A stretch of DNA of 64,000 nucleotides from Ischnura elegans (lineage: Eukaryota > Arthropoda > Insecta > Odonata > Coenagrionidae), in the NCBI RefSeq assembly GCF_921293095.1, contig NC_060251.1:38173644-38237643 (forward strand), read 5' to 3'. The notes under the pieces were generated by a model, which was not told the origin of the DNA, made no database searches, and saw nothing but the letters and a program-made list of their open reading frames with translations. Of this stretch, positions 34,501 to 46,500 are shown in pieces; the first letter of the stretch is position 1; every line of letters starts with the position of its first letter. The translations under genes and the position numbers were made by a program.

Positions 34501-34733
34501 TTTGGTTTTTTCCCGGCGAATAATTGCGGTGAAGTTTTCTCGGGTTTCGCACCGGGTCAGATCCTCCATTTCTCCTTACAACGTTTCGATGGACAACTCG
34601 CCCATCGTCATCAGGGATTCAGGAATCAGTGGGCGAGTTGTCCATGGAAACGTTGGAAGGAGAAATTGAGGACCTGACTCGGCGCGAAACCCGAGAAAGC
34701 TTCACTGCAATTATTCGCCGGGAAAAAACCAAA
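34501..34733. repeat. Foldback element, copy 2, with 4-bp AATT flanks
   Basis: 233 bp, essentially one long hairpin. It starts TTTGGTTTTTTCCCGGCGAA and ends with the complement; AATT is on both sides. On the complement of the left arm there is CTGATGA, then GATGG...CCATC, then GAAACGTTG, the order of a hammerhead ribozyme core with stem II. The self-cleavage fold is not proven: I see no clear stem III. Confidence 0.85.
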
Positions 34734-35089
34734 AATTATATTACCGAGTAAAATTTCTAAATACTTTCCGTGACCTAGACGAGAGATTGAGTGTAGTGAA
34801 ATATCTAAAAAAAATCATCACATAATATTCTTCCAACTTTATCACGTAATAAAGAATTTAAAATTCTCAATAATGCTAAATAAATTAAATGCTAGGGAGG
34901 CTATTATAACGTCTAAACCATTTTTCCCACGTGGCTTTCGTGGAAAATTAAGATACGGTAAACCGAATGATACATCTTAAGAGAAAACTAATAGCTAACA
35001 AAATCATTACGACACGATCACCCCAAAGAAATCACTTTTCAACACGATGGGATAGCTAAACATTCACAATCAATAATAATTAATAAATC

Positions 35090-35312
35090 ACCGGTTAGGG
35101 AGGGAATACCCGCACGCGTCCTCGAGGATTTAGCATCACAGATTGCACCATTGTTAGAGATAATATTCAAGAAGTCATTGTCAGAGGGAAAGATACAAAT
35201 AGACTGGAAAATTACAAACTTTACACTGATAATCAAAAAGGAATAAGACATGATCCAGGCAATTATCGACCAGTTTCATTAACATTAATTTTAGAAAAAG
35301 TAATCGAATACG
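35090..35312 (+). mobile_element. CR1/jockey-like LINE fragment, plus strand
   Basis: Plus strand reads IPARVLEDLASQIAPLLEII, then KSLSEGKIQIDWKITNFTLI, then an NYRPVSLT-like zone with frameshifts. This is the start of the RT domain. It ends at the foldback at 35313. Confidence 0.75.
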
Positions 35313-35557
35313 CAGTGAAGTTTTCTCGGGTTTCGCACCGGGTCAGGTCCTCCATTTCTCCTTCCGACGTTTCGATGAAAAACTCGCCTATTTTCATCAG
35401 GGATCCAGGAATCCATGGTCATTTTCTCCAAGCCTCGCGGTGTGTAAACAGAAATCCGTGGACAACTCGCCCATCGTCATCAGGGATTCAGGAATCCAAT
35501 GAGGAGGATCTGACTGGATCTGACCTGGTGCGAAACCCGAGAAAACTTCACTGCAAT
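35313..35557. repeat. Foldback element, copy 3 (arms with partial internal duplication)
   Basis: CAGTGAAGTTTTCTCGGG at the left and its complement at the right (ending about 35557). It holds two TCATCAGGGAT-type loop segments (about 35395 and 35475) instead of one. The complement has CTGATGA...GAAACGTCGG. This suggests unequal recombination between two hairpins. Confidence 0.75.
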
Positions 35558-37370
35558 TTTACTCGGTGATTCTATCCGTCAACCAGCTGGTTCGTTAACC
35601 GGTATCGTCCAGTGTGATGTGGGCCGGCTAATTCTTAGGTCCAGGTCACTTCCAGGGACGCCTCTGATCTGAATATTTTTTTTCAAGAACGAATGAGTCA
35701 GCGTTGGCCTCTCATGCGGCGGTTTGGCAACGTAACTTGCCCGCCCACATCTGCGGTGGGATTTCGTCGCTATTTTCTAAATCCGGGGAGTTGAGCCTTT
35801 GAGATGCGGTGGGCCTTGTTCACGGACTTTCTCGATCACCTTCACTGAATTAGGTAGACAACAAACTTAATTTGAAAATTTGAAAGAGGTGGTGGTCTCA
35901 GGACTGTTATTGGCGTTGCTCGTGTACATCGTCATCTTTAGCATCTGGGATCCTTTACGCAATATTCGTAAAGAAAGGAAAAAAGGAAAGGAAGAAACAG
36001 TCTTCATTAAAACTATAATGAGAAAATCACAATAAAAATAATAGATAGGCTGAAATACGAGACTGATGTATTTTTTAAGACCTCAGTTAACAGGCTGGAC
36101 TAAATAATTTATGTAATTCAGATAGATTCTCGGGATGGTACTGAGGTCATACTTTTTTCTACGTACTTATTGGGATTAAAACATAGCCACAGCACAAGAA
36201 ATATATCTACATAAAAGAAGGATCCCTGCAGGACTTGTGACTAGAACGGTTCCACTTCATATGTGATGGAATATTATGATTTTAGTACTCTATACCTCTT
36301 ACTTTGCATCACAAAATTTCTCACATTTCGCAAATCGGGTGTTGCGGTTGTAACTTCTGCCACCCCTCCAAGCAGAGGTTGGCTGTATAGTGCTTATGCA
36401 TGCGCTTACAATTAGATTCTTCTTCTCCGAGTTGAAAACTGTATATATCATCCAGAATTGAAGTTTAATTGAAGAAGCCGTTGATTAGTCTCAGAATTCA
36501 ACTATGACTGACGTAGATTGGGGTACTTTGCCCTCCGGGGAAATATTTATTTAGAGATATCGTGGTAGTGCATGAATACTTGACCTAATATATCCTTGGA
36601 CGCCATTTTAATTCAGATACTCTCTTCCCATTCCCTTATACTGTATTTTGTCTCTGCTTTTTTGTGTTATGGGTTGAGGATATTGACTATTCTTTCCCTA
36701 ATCGAATTTGATAATTGTTTCGTAAAATGATTTTGAATGTGGGATACATCGGGCAGTGGCATAAAGAAACTCGAATCGCCTACTGGTTTTTGTCGTTTTT
36801 AGTGAGTGCTTCCTTTTTTATGCTTTCATTATTTTAATTTAATATTTGATCGCATATACGGAGATATTTTATTATGTATTGTGTTGTATCGTCCAAACTT
36901 ACCTCATTGATGTCCTGTGAATGCTCAAGGCATTGAAGGAAAATATTATAATCAGTATTCATCCCCATTCTGCGTCCTTTTCTCACTTCACAGTATTTTC
37001 AATTTGATGTCCCAAAGTTTATTCTTTTTTTCCTGTTTAATTTCGCGCACTTAACAAACCTGTTGTGCTTTCTCAGTTCTTGGAGTTTTTAGTGTTGAAT
37101 TGTATAGGAGAAACATTCTTCGTGAATATAAAAAATGTCAAAGTTGGAGTCATTATCATTATTTTACAAAATCCTAGGATTTCAATTCAATGAAAAGTAG
37201 AATTATACCACTCAACGTGTAGGTTAGCCTTATAAAAATTTATATTTAAAGCTACATCAGTTGTGATGACCCCTCGAAATTACTTATTTTTACATGTTAG
37301 AAAGAATAAAATATGCGCGTGTCATGAATACACCACCCCAAATAATTCAATGCGAAATCATTATTAACCT
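35558..37370. other. Spacer downstream of the PLB1-like gene, nothing recognised
   Basis: No conserved frame and no terminal repeats that I can support. Confidence 0.4.
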
Positions 37371-37376
37371 TTTATT
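37371..37376 (-). terminator. Polyadenylation signal of the PLB1-like gene
   Basis: AATAAA on the minus strand, about 49 nt beyond the TGA stop at 37425, in AT-rich context. Confidence 0.55.
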
Positions 37377-37424
37377 TACGCTGTACATTTTGATGAGATG
37401 CTCATTGGTATTCTGATATAGGAC

Positions 37425-37585
37425 TCACTGATGACCTTCATTGAGAAATATTTCTGAATTCTTTTTGGTGAAAAAGTAGGGCTTATCCTCTGTCGGGCAA
37501 AAATATTGCTTGAGCCTTACATCCTCAATTTTTTCCGTTTTATTTCCCACGGGCTGTAGCATGTTGTTCCAAAGTTGAATGGCCA
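37425..37585 (-). CDS. PLB1-like: PLB1-like exon 7 (residues 392-444 and stop)
   Basis: The acceptor is TTTCCTTTTCAG. It begins VAIQLWNNMLQPVGNKT, the family-typical LWNNMLEPVG block. It then has YFCPTEDKPYFFTKKNS, ending at TGA. No transmembrane anchor follows. Confidence 0.93.
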
Positions 37586-40500
37586 CTGAAAAGGAAAGGT
37601 ATCCGTGATAAAAAATTATAAAATTTTATCATGCGAGGAATATTTGCAGAATACACTTTGGTATTTGGAAGATACATTAATGGGAACTTTGCCGAAAACA
37701 CATATCATTTACGTTTCTCACATCTTCGTTCATTTAGTTAAAGTCACAATTGGTATTGATTGGAATCCTTTCTTGGGCTTTGCCGTAATCAATAAATTAC
37801 TGCACGCCTATTACTTCAATTTACGACTCTTGCTTTTTAGACAATCATGAGTTGAACGAAGTGCAAGTAAAAATAAGGGAGTAAATTTAGTTTTTATGTG
37901 TTGATTGTAGAGTACTGCGCGAAACAGGTGACTTTGTACGCAGTCACACGCACGGGTGCATGTTTATAAACACTAAAGATGAAGTTTGACATGAAAAAAT
38001 ATTTGGCTTAGCCGGGATTTTCCTATTGCAGGTCAGGGGCGTTAGCTAGTTATACCACCTCTCTCAGAAGCCAACTTTCCTGACCGGCAAACAGGAAACC
38101 GGGTTCGAATCCCGTCTAAGCCTAATATTTTTTCATGGCGAACTTCATCCTCGGTGAATGTGTGTTGATATTGCTGATTTATCGGGGGTAAATTTTTCTG
38201 TTCTCGCTCATTTGAGGTCTACTCTTTCGTTGTGATTTTACTGTATCAGTGAGATACGAACATTTTTTTGGCTTGAAAGGATCCTTTTAAGTGATTTTAT
38301 TCCTTGAAATGGAGTAGTTTTTAAGTTAAAATATTGCCTGCTGTATTGATCCAATTTTTTAATGAAATGTGAGTAGACTGCTTGTCCGTGATGCAATAAC
38401 CGGGCGCGAAAATGGGCATTCATTTATTACGTGAGGTGTTTGGAGGAGGTAGGGGGTTAAATCGGTCTCACCCTATCTCACATGGGGGAAAGAGGTCCTG
38501 GAAAGTATCATGTAAAGTGTGTGCACCGTAGAGCGGCGCACGAGCCCGCCAGCTACCTGAGTCGGTCCGCGAGCGCCGGAGGGAGGATAGGAGCGACCAT
38601 AAAGGCCGTTTTACACGGTACACGGAATTGCGCAGGCTAGAGCTGCATTCATTTCTAAAATGGCGTGGAATTGCGAGAATGCATGAACGAAATTAGAACA
38701 GGGGTTATTTTGCCGTCTCGCATCCACGCATTCTCGCATGTGTTCTAGCAATTCACCGCTTTACACGACGCAATTTTGATTGCGCCTTCGCACGTACGTG
38801 AGATTGCGCAATTCCGTGTACCGTGTAAAACGGCCTTAAGAACTATGGGACCGACTAAGGTAGCCGGCGGGCCCGTGCGCTACCCTAACGTATACAAAGT
38901 ATAATTTTCTTCCGCAAGAAACAGTGTAAAATTGCAATCTTAGTAATCATAAATACTAGTCTTAAGGAATCATAAATTAATGTAACTAAACCTATGGTTT
39001 AAAAAAATAAATAAAGCGCAATTAAGCATAGGTTAACGCATTTACACTGAAAATACGCATGCTGAACAATCTCAAGGGGGATAAGAGAGAGTGGGTCGTG
39101 TCAAATATCACGACATTTCAAGTGGGGAGGGAGGTGTCCAAATCACGTAATTGATGCACGCCCCCAAAAGAATTTCCCTTGTAAAAAATCACCTTGTGCA
39201 TTTCCTCTTTGGCTGAAATGGAAGCAGTCCGGTGTCCATATCGTGGATATATTCTGTATCAGTTCCTTGAGGACTGGGCTGTCCACCTCGCCCTCTTCTA
39301 TGGGTCCATTGAGCACCCTTGAGAAGGGCTGTAATTCCACTGTGAAATCTTCTCTGCCGTCGTATCGTCCGCTGAATACCTGGAAAAACATAAACTATGT
39401 TGCATTTATTATTTTCCGAGTAATCTCGCGTGTAACGGTTGTTGTATATTTTGCCAATCATTCAGGCCTACCGGGTAGGCCCTACCCCCTGCACCTTGTT
39501 TAAAGCATGAATGTGCCTCGCTCCATGCTAGATCATTCGCCTTTTCATTACACTGTTACACTGCATGTCCTCATCGACACCTTCCTATACATGAATACGC
39601 CATTCTAATGTTTACGCCGCCTTGTCCGTTTTTTATTTTTATTTCATATAACTTTTGGTATCTGTATTAAAGTGCCATAGGAAGGCTTTTCAAGTGTCCT
39701 CTATATTTATCTCTTTTACCGAGTACACAAAGTAAAATGGGCGCAACGATAACGGGACCGTATGTCATCGTCTCTAATCTAAATATTAAGTATTTTTTAG
39801 GCGTCTTGGAGGAGGGGAAGGGCACATACCCCCAGATAAATTCGCGTATTCCTCTTCTCGTTTATGACTATATAGCTTTTATACCTAGCCTCCAGTTCCT
39901 TGCTGTCGAAGTTATGCTGTGGTTTTACTCAACCACTTGCCTTTGGTATTCTTGTGGTTTTACCTTCATTCCATATTAATGCCCATTGACCTAAAGAATA
40001 TTTTAAATACGCAGACATAAAAAACTTCATTCGTACCTTCTACGTAAAAAAAACAGTAATTAAGTATGCAAAAAATGAACTTGTGACGCTGTTGTTCAGT
40101 ATTATTTTTTTGTCTCAGAGTACACAAAAAATATTCTGAAACGAATTCTTTTGCTGTTTTGTTATTGATTTATCATTCATTCATGGTGAAATTGGTGCTC
40201 CTAGGGGTATTGTGCCCAGAGTTAGTAAATATTGTGATTATTATTAGGGATGTGCGAGTACTCTAAAATTTGAGTCGAGTCGAGTAGTTAATTTAGTTTT
40301 TCTACGCTGTCATATCTCAAATTTGAATTGCTGGAACACTACGACAAGCAGATTGTTATCACACGACGGCGTAGAACGTAGTTTGGGAAAGAATATTTTA
40401 GCAATTCAGTAAAATTCGCTTTTAACGAATTTCAGGAGACTATCATTATATTTTGTTTTAAACGGAATTTTGAAATGTCCTTAATAAAGGATTTTGCCTT

Positions 40501-43500
40501 GATGGATAAAGGATTTTGAATTTGCCTAGGATTTCCGGATAAAATCCATAAATCGTTTTCATTCAAGCAACAGATCCGTTACAATCGTCCCACCTTTTCC
40601 ACCAAATGGCTGTAAGGGAACGGAATTTTAAGATCAACAGTAGATATATGTGGTGATAGCCACACGTGAGAGCAACTGATGTTAAGGGAAGGCTCGGTTA
40701 AGTAGCGAAGATGGCCATAATTTCTTTATAAAAGAAGATAAAATTATCCAAGGGACTATAGAATAGTTCGTAATAGCGCGGATTTCGTATCCTCCGAACC
40801 CGTTATTTGCGGAAAAAATTACATTTGCGATCATAGGAAAGTCAAAGGGACCTGTAACTCCCATCTCTATTTGCGGGATTTCGTTATATTCATGATCGTT
40901 ACAAGAGAGTTTTACTGTAGGTACATTTAAATTACTCTGAAAATAAGATACAGGTTAAGTACATTTATATGTAATCCATTACCTCCCACCGCAGTCATAT
41001 GGCTACATCTCACCATACTTCACATATGAAGCTCTTAAGGAAAACGCGCCCTCCTTTTTGCTGTCAAATTGTCACAAATGTGCTGTTGAATCTTGCAATA
41101 ACTTTATCCACTAATTAATAAATTTTTGAAGTCGATCGAAATAAGCCCAAAGACGGATGCGAAACTGAAATTCAGTATGAACGCGTACTGTCTCTAAATC
41201 ACGTTCTACCTTCATAACAGTAAACAGGAAATGGCATTTTATAGATTATTCTTACTTTACTTCGTCCAAAAATATGCTTGCCCTTAAGATTCATACTTTC
41301 TATCAAGGTCACTCATAGAAATTGAACAGCATTAGATTCTGATCTCTTTACCACCCAGGGTATCTCTATGGCTACGGGTCATTCTTAAGAAACAAGTAGA
41401 TGTATCACTAAAATATTTCACTGGATTACTGAAGACAATTATGGGGGCAACGTACCTAAGTATCCTCACTATCGCTAGCAGAGAACTTTCTGGGAGAAAA
41501 TGGGTTAAGCATTCTCTTAAATGTGCGGTGTTTCAAACATATGAGCTAGCTTTGCCCAATTGGGTAACGGAAAATAGTTTGGAGAAGTTGATGACCACGT
41601 TCGACAATCATGAACAGGGTCGTGTACTCTTACCCCGAATTCTCATTATAATTCAATAGTTTAGCACATAGTTATGAATACTCCGCCAATAAATTTCTCT
41701 ACACTTACTCACTCGCAAATCAATAAAATGAAAATATATCTTCGAAAGTTGCCACCCACTCCTAAGGTCAACCTGGTCATCAGCGTCACTCTTCATTGCG
41801 CATTTCAATAAGATGCACCTTAGAGTGAGTTTGAGTTTAAATAGATGAGAGCATAATGCCTGATATCTACTCCTTTTTCCCAAAAATACAACATAATGTA
41901 TCTCACTGAGATCGAATAAAAACGTAGGTTAAAGTGCGTTTGGTGGGGACATGGAGCAGGTAGTCCGAAGATGGGCGTGGTACACCCTCCGTTGGGTCCT
42001 TAATCCTCAACCCTTTCCTCGACGCGTTCGCCCTCGCTGGCTCGTGTCTTGGACCCTCCCGGCGGGGCGCCCCCCTCCCTAAAAGTGACCGCTATGACTG
42101 CAATTTGGAAATCAATCAATCAATCCAATTATCAAAAAATGATTGTTAGCATAGTATTCCTGTCAATTGTGCGATCAAGTACGTCTTTGAAGCGTGATTC
42201 TGCGATGAAAAATAACGATTTTGTTAACTTTGCTAAACACGTGGCTGCAGACCACCGGAAAATGGCAACAGCGCTTAGGAATGGGCAAAGTAGCGGGCTG
42301 TTTGAATGAGTTACGAGCATGATTTGGCCATCTGGTACCGCTCATTTGCACGCCAAGGCTTCAGTTAACTTAACTTTAGTTTCACATAGTCTCCGATTAG
42401 ATAACCTGCGTCGAGATAAAGGTTCAATTATTCTCTAAGTCGGATATTGAAGGGTTAAAGCAGTCGAACTACTTCAAAAAGTCGAAAAATACCCGAAAGG
42501 TGGATAGGTTGTGTGAATTTTAGACGGTGACTGCGAGTCCCTTTACGTATTATATTATTACGCAAAATACACCTACCAGGGGTAACAACAACCTTGACCT
42601 CTTGGCAGTGAGTGCGAAATCAGAACTGAGGCTGTTATTATCTACATCTACATCTACATAATACCCTGCGAGCAACCTCTAGGGTGTTTGGCAGGGGGTG
42701 ATCAATCACCAGCATGCAGCATGCATTTGGACTCCCACATGCATTAAGTTTTACATAGGTTAGTAGGCTACTCTACAAGTCATGCAATCTATTTACGAGT
42801 TCTATTGCTGCCATTATAATCTCTTATTGATCGTGGAAAAAATGACATTCGGAATCTGTCTGTTCTACAATCTATCTCTCTTATTTTATTTATATGATCT
42901 GATCTTCCGTAGTTGTTGGCGTCCGTAAGATATGGTTAACTTCGTCAGAAAAGACACTGCTCTTGAATTTATCTAGAAGGTTTAGTCTATTTTTCAATCT
43001 ACGGTCCGACAGAGATTCCCATCCGAGTTTAGCCAAGAGGTCAGTTACACTAACAAGAATATCGTAACGACCTTTCACATACCTGGCAGCTCTTCTTTGC
43101 ACGCGTTCTAACTCTGTTATTAAGCCTTTTTCATGAGGGTCCCAAACACTGGCAGCGTATTCCAAATGTGGTCTAACGAGGGAAAAGTAGCTAATTTCTC
43201 TCACTTTGTCGTCGCACTTCCCCAATATTCTTTTAACAAAACCCATTTTACGATTAGCTATACCGGTTATATCTCGAATATGTTTATTCCACGATAGATC
43301 ATTATTGAGTCTAACCCCTAGATATTTCACGGATTCAACTGCCTTTAACTGGGTGCCTCGAATGATATAGTTACGCTGTAGGGAGTTATTCTTCTTCCAG
43401 AAATTCATTACGACGCATTTTTCGAAATTTAATTCTAACTGCCAAGCATCGCACCAAGCTTGGATAGCAGCAAGGTCATTCGTTAGTTCATCTATATCTT

Positions 43501-46500
43501 TGCTGGAACGGATTTCTCTGTAAACTACAGCGTCGTCTGCAAATAATCGTAACTTACTGTGTACTACTTCACCAATGTCGTTTATATAAAGAAGGAAGAG
43601 GAGTGGGCCTATGACACTACCCTGAGGAACGCCAGAAGTGACTCTAACCTCATTGGAGACTGCACCGTCTAATACTACTCTTTGGAAGCGGTCGCTCAAA
43701 AATTCTCTAATCCAGGAAATCACATCTTCGTCTAGACCATAAGATTTCAGTTTTATTATTAACTTTCCGTGGGGTAATTTATCAAATGCCTTTTTGAAAT
43801 CAAGAAAAATCGCGTCTGCTGGAATGTTGTCTTCCCCGGAGACTAAAATGTCGTGGGCGAAACGTGCTAACTGAGTTTCGCGCGATCTGCTTTTCCTGAA
43901 TCCATGTTGAGTTCCCATTAATAAGTTTTGCGCGTCTAGGTGTTTCATTAACGAGCTGACTACGATGTGTTCAAGGACTTTGCAAGAGATGGACGTTAAA
44001 GATATCGGCCTGTAGTTATAAGGCTGTTCCTTGTCTCCAATTTTAAATATTGGCGTTACATTAGCGGTTTTCCAGTCATTAGGTACTTTGTGTTGCGTGA
44101 TGGATTTACTGAATATTAACTGCAAGTAGGGGGCAATTTCTGAGGCTAGTTCTTTATATACGCGAGAAGGGATTTCGTCTGGACCAGGTGATTTATTTGG
44201 ACTAAGCGATTTCAATATATTTTCTATTCCGAGCGTACTAATGTCAATAGCTCTCATCTTATGTATACAGGGATTGTCATCGGTCTCGGGTGAGTTTTCG
44301 GAAGGCTCCGTGAACACGCTCTTGAAGTAGGAATTTAATAAATTGGCTTAATCGTAACTGCTTGTCAACACATCTCCATTGTCGTTTCTCAGCGAACATA
44401 CGGTAGATCGTTTACCTTGAACTTCCCTAACATATGGCCAAAATGCTTTTGGGTTATCCTGTAACTGCTCTACTAGTGTTTTCTTTTAAAATTCGTGAAC
44501 GGATTCCTGAACGCTTCCTTCGTGGCGGCTTTAGTCATCTTATATTTTTTAATTAAGTATTAGTTCGCTTTCATTAGCGGATAAATCCGTGCTGACTTTT
44601 TTTCATTTTAGCATGACATGCTCTCTGTCGCTTCAATGATCTTCTCATTTCCGCGTCGTACCATCTCGGTTCGCTGCCTTCTTTTACTGTTTTACTAGGG
44701 ATGTAGCTATTTATTCCCGAAGTTACGTGCGAAAGAAAAGCTTTCCAAGTATTCTCTACATTTAACTTTAATACTGATTCTTGTAACTCGGGGAAAGCAT
44801 TTCTCAGATGACTCTTAAAACCATCAAAATCAGCTCTTTTAAAAATGAAAACTTTACGCTCTTTTTTAAAGTTTACAGCGGTATTTAGAGAAAACTTCGC
44901 AGTTACTACCCTATGGTCACTTATTTCTTCGACAGTGCCAACGTTTATTACCTGATGTGGTATATTTGTCGCTAATAAATCAAGAATGTTTTCTCCTCTG
45001 TTTGGTGCGGATGCTATTTGAAACAATGAATTAGATGTAAAAGTGTGTAATAAAGCCTCGCAGATCACTTTATCCCTCCCACCAGGAATGAAGCTATAAG
45101 TCTCCCAATCTATAGAAGGTACGTTGAAATATCCACCTACAATCAAGTTTCTTTCAGGATACTTGGATGCTACGCTGTTTATTTGATTTTGACAAACCAA
45201 CATTGACGTTATATCTGAGTTAGGTGGTCTGTAATGCGAACATAATAAAATAGTTTTGAATTTTGGACATTTAATTAAACACCACTCAGATTCAACGCTG
45301 GTCTCAGTTACGGTTATCGCTTGGCTGACGAATGAATTCTTTACAGCTATAAAAACTCCGCCCCCAACTCGATTAATTCTATCTTTCCGATAAACAGTGA
45401 ACGATTTTGGGACGATCTCATTGTCCGAATCATTATTGACCACAAGGCATATATTTCATACTACATAGTTCATCTACATCTACATAATACCCCGCAAGCT
45501 GCCTAAAAGGCGTGTGGAAGGTGGTGTCAGGACACCAGCCGTCTACGTATAAAAAATGAAGTGCTCTACAAAGTTGTGACTAGCATTTATTTAAGTCTTT
45601 TATGGTCCGGGGGAAAAACGAATTCCTATATCTATCCGTTCGGTAAAACATCTCTCTTAATTTATCGCTTCTATCGGGTCTGGAAATATAGTTTGGCTTT
45701 GATATTTTGTTCTCCGTGTCACCCCTAAAGACATCCATTCTCAAATTTTCAAGCAATCTAAGCTTAGTGCGCAGCCAACGAGTCTCCAGCGGCTCCCAGT
45801 ATAATTAGCTTAACATCTGCGAAACGCTGTCTGTACGTCCGTAGCAGTTTTTGACGAAATGCGTAGCCTTCCTTTGTATTTTATTCAGTTCGCGCATTAA
45901 GTCTTTCGGTACCGGATCCCATACACTCGCTGCATATTCAAGGTGCGGACGTACGATTGCGAAATAGCAAATTTCTTTCACTTGCTCATCCGAAAATATT
46001 CCCACAATACGCTTGATGAATCCTAATGTCTTCCGGACCATGCCACAGATATTCCTTAAACGAGTTCTCCACGAGAGGTTCAAGGTTATAGTAACTCGCA
46101 GGTACTTCAATTCGTCTGTTGTCTTTAGGTTAATACCATGCATAGAATAAACATGGTTATAGTTTGTCGAATTCCGCAAGAAATGTACCGACATGGATTT
46201 GTTCAGATTAAGTTAAAATTTAGAAATAATGCGTCAACTTGTCTTTTCGATTCACCAGATTTTAGAACATCGTTAAGAAATAGCGCGAGCTGTGTTTCGC
46301 ATGATCTACCTTTTCTGAATCCGTGCTGGCAGTCATGGAGGAAGTTACGTCTGTCCAAGAAAGTCATGATAATGCTAACGACGATATGCTAAAGTATCTT
46401 GCCTATGATCGATGTTACTGAAATTGGACGGTAGTTGCCTGGGTCATGTCAGTTTCCCTTTTTAAATATGGGTGTAACGCTTGCAATGTTCCAGTCTAGC

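Larger units (their letters stand above)
38413..39165. mobile_element. Outer transposon of a three-level nest, 27 bp from exon 6 of the PLB1-like gene
   Basis: The left end (CATTTATTACGTGAGGTGTT, about 38421) and the complement of the right end (GCATCAATTACGTGATTTGG) form diverged terminal repeats; GGGG and TGGACACCTCC-like tracts follow inward. Inside it lies an inverted-repeat element, which in turn contains a Harbinger-like MITE. Confidence 0.5.
42640..45465 (-). mobile_element. CR1/L2-like LINE, nearly intact (endonuclease plus RT)
   Basis: The 3' end is at the TCTACATCTACATCTACATA tract (about 42645). Upstream on the minus strand come the RT frame 42890-44317 and the endonuclease frame 44574-45443. 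About 250 bp between them is disrupted by stops, and the first part of the endonuclease is missing. It abuts another LINE 3' end at 45466, so two elements lie head to tail. It shares the transcription direction of the PLB1-like gene. Confidence 0.9.

Noticed and set aside
38005-38122. Functional tRNA gene
   Set aside because: Box B and an acceptor-like stem are present, but length, inverted duplication and the lack of a normal D-arm and anticodon arm argue against it.
39243-39503. 86-residue plus frame
   Set aside because: Antisense shadow of PLB1-like exon 6.
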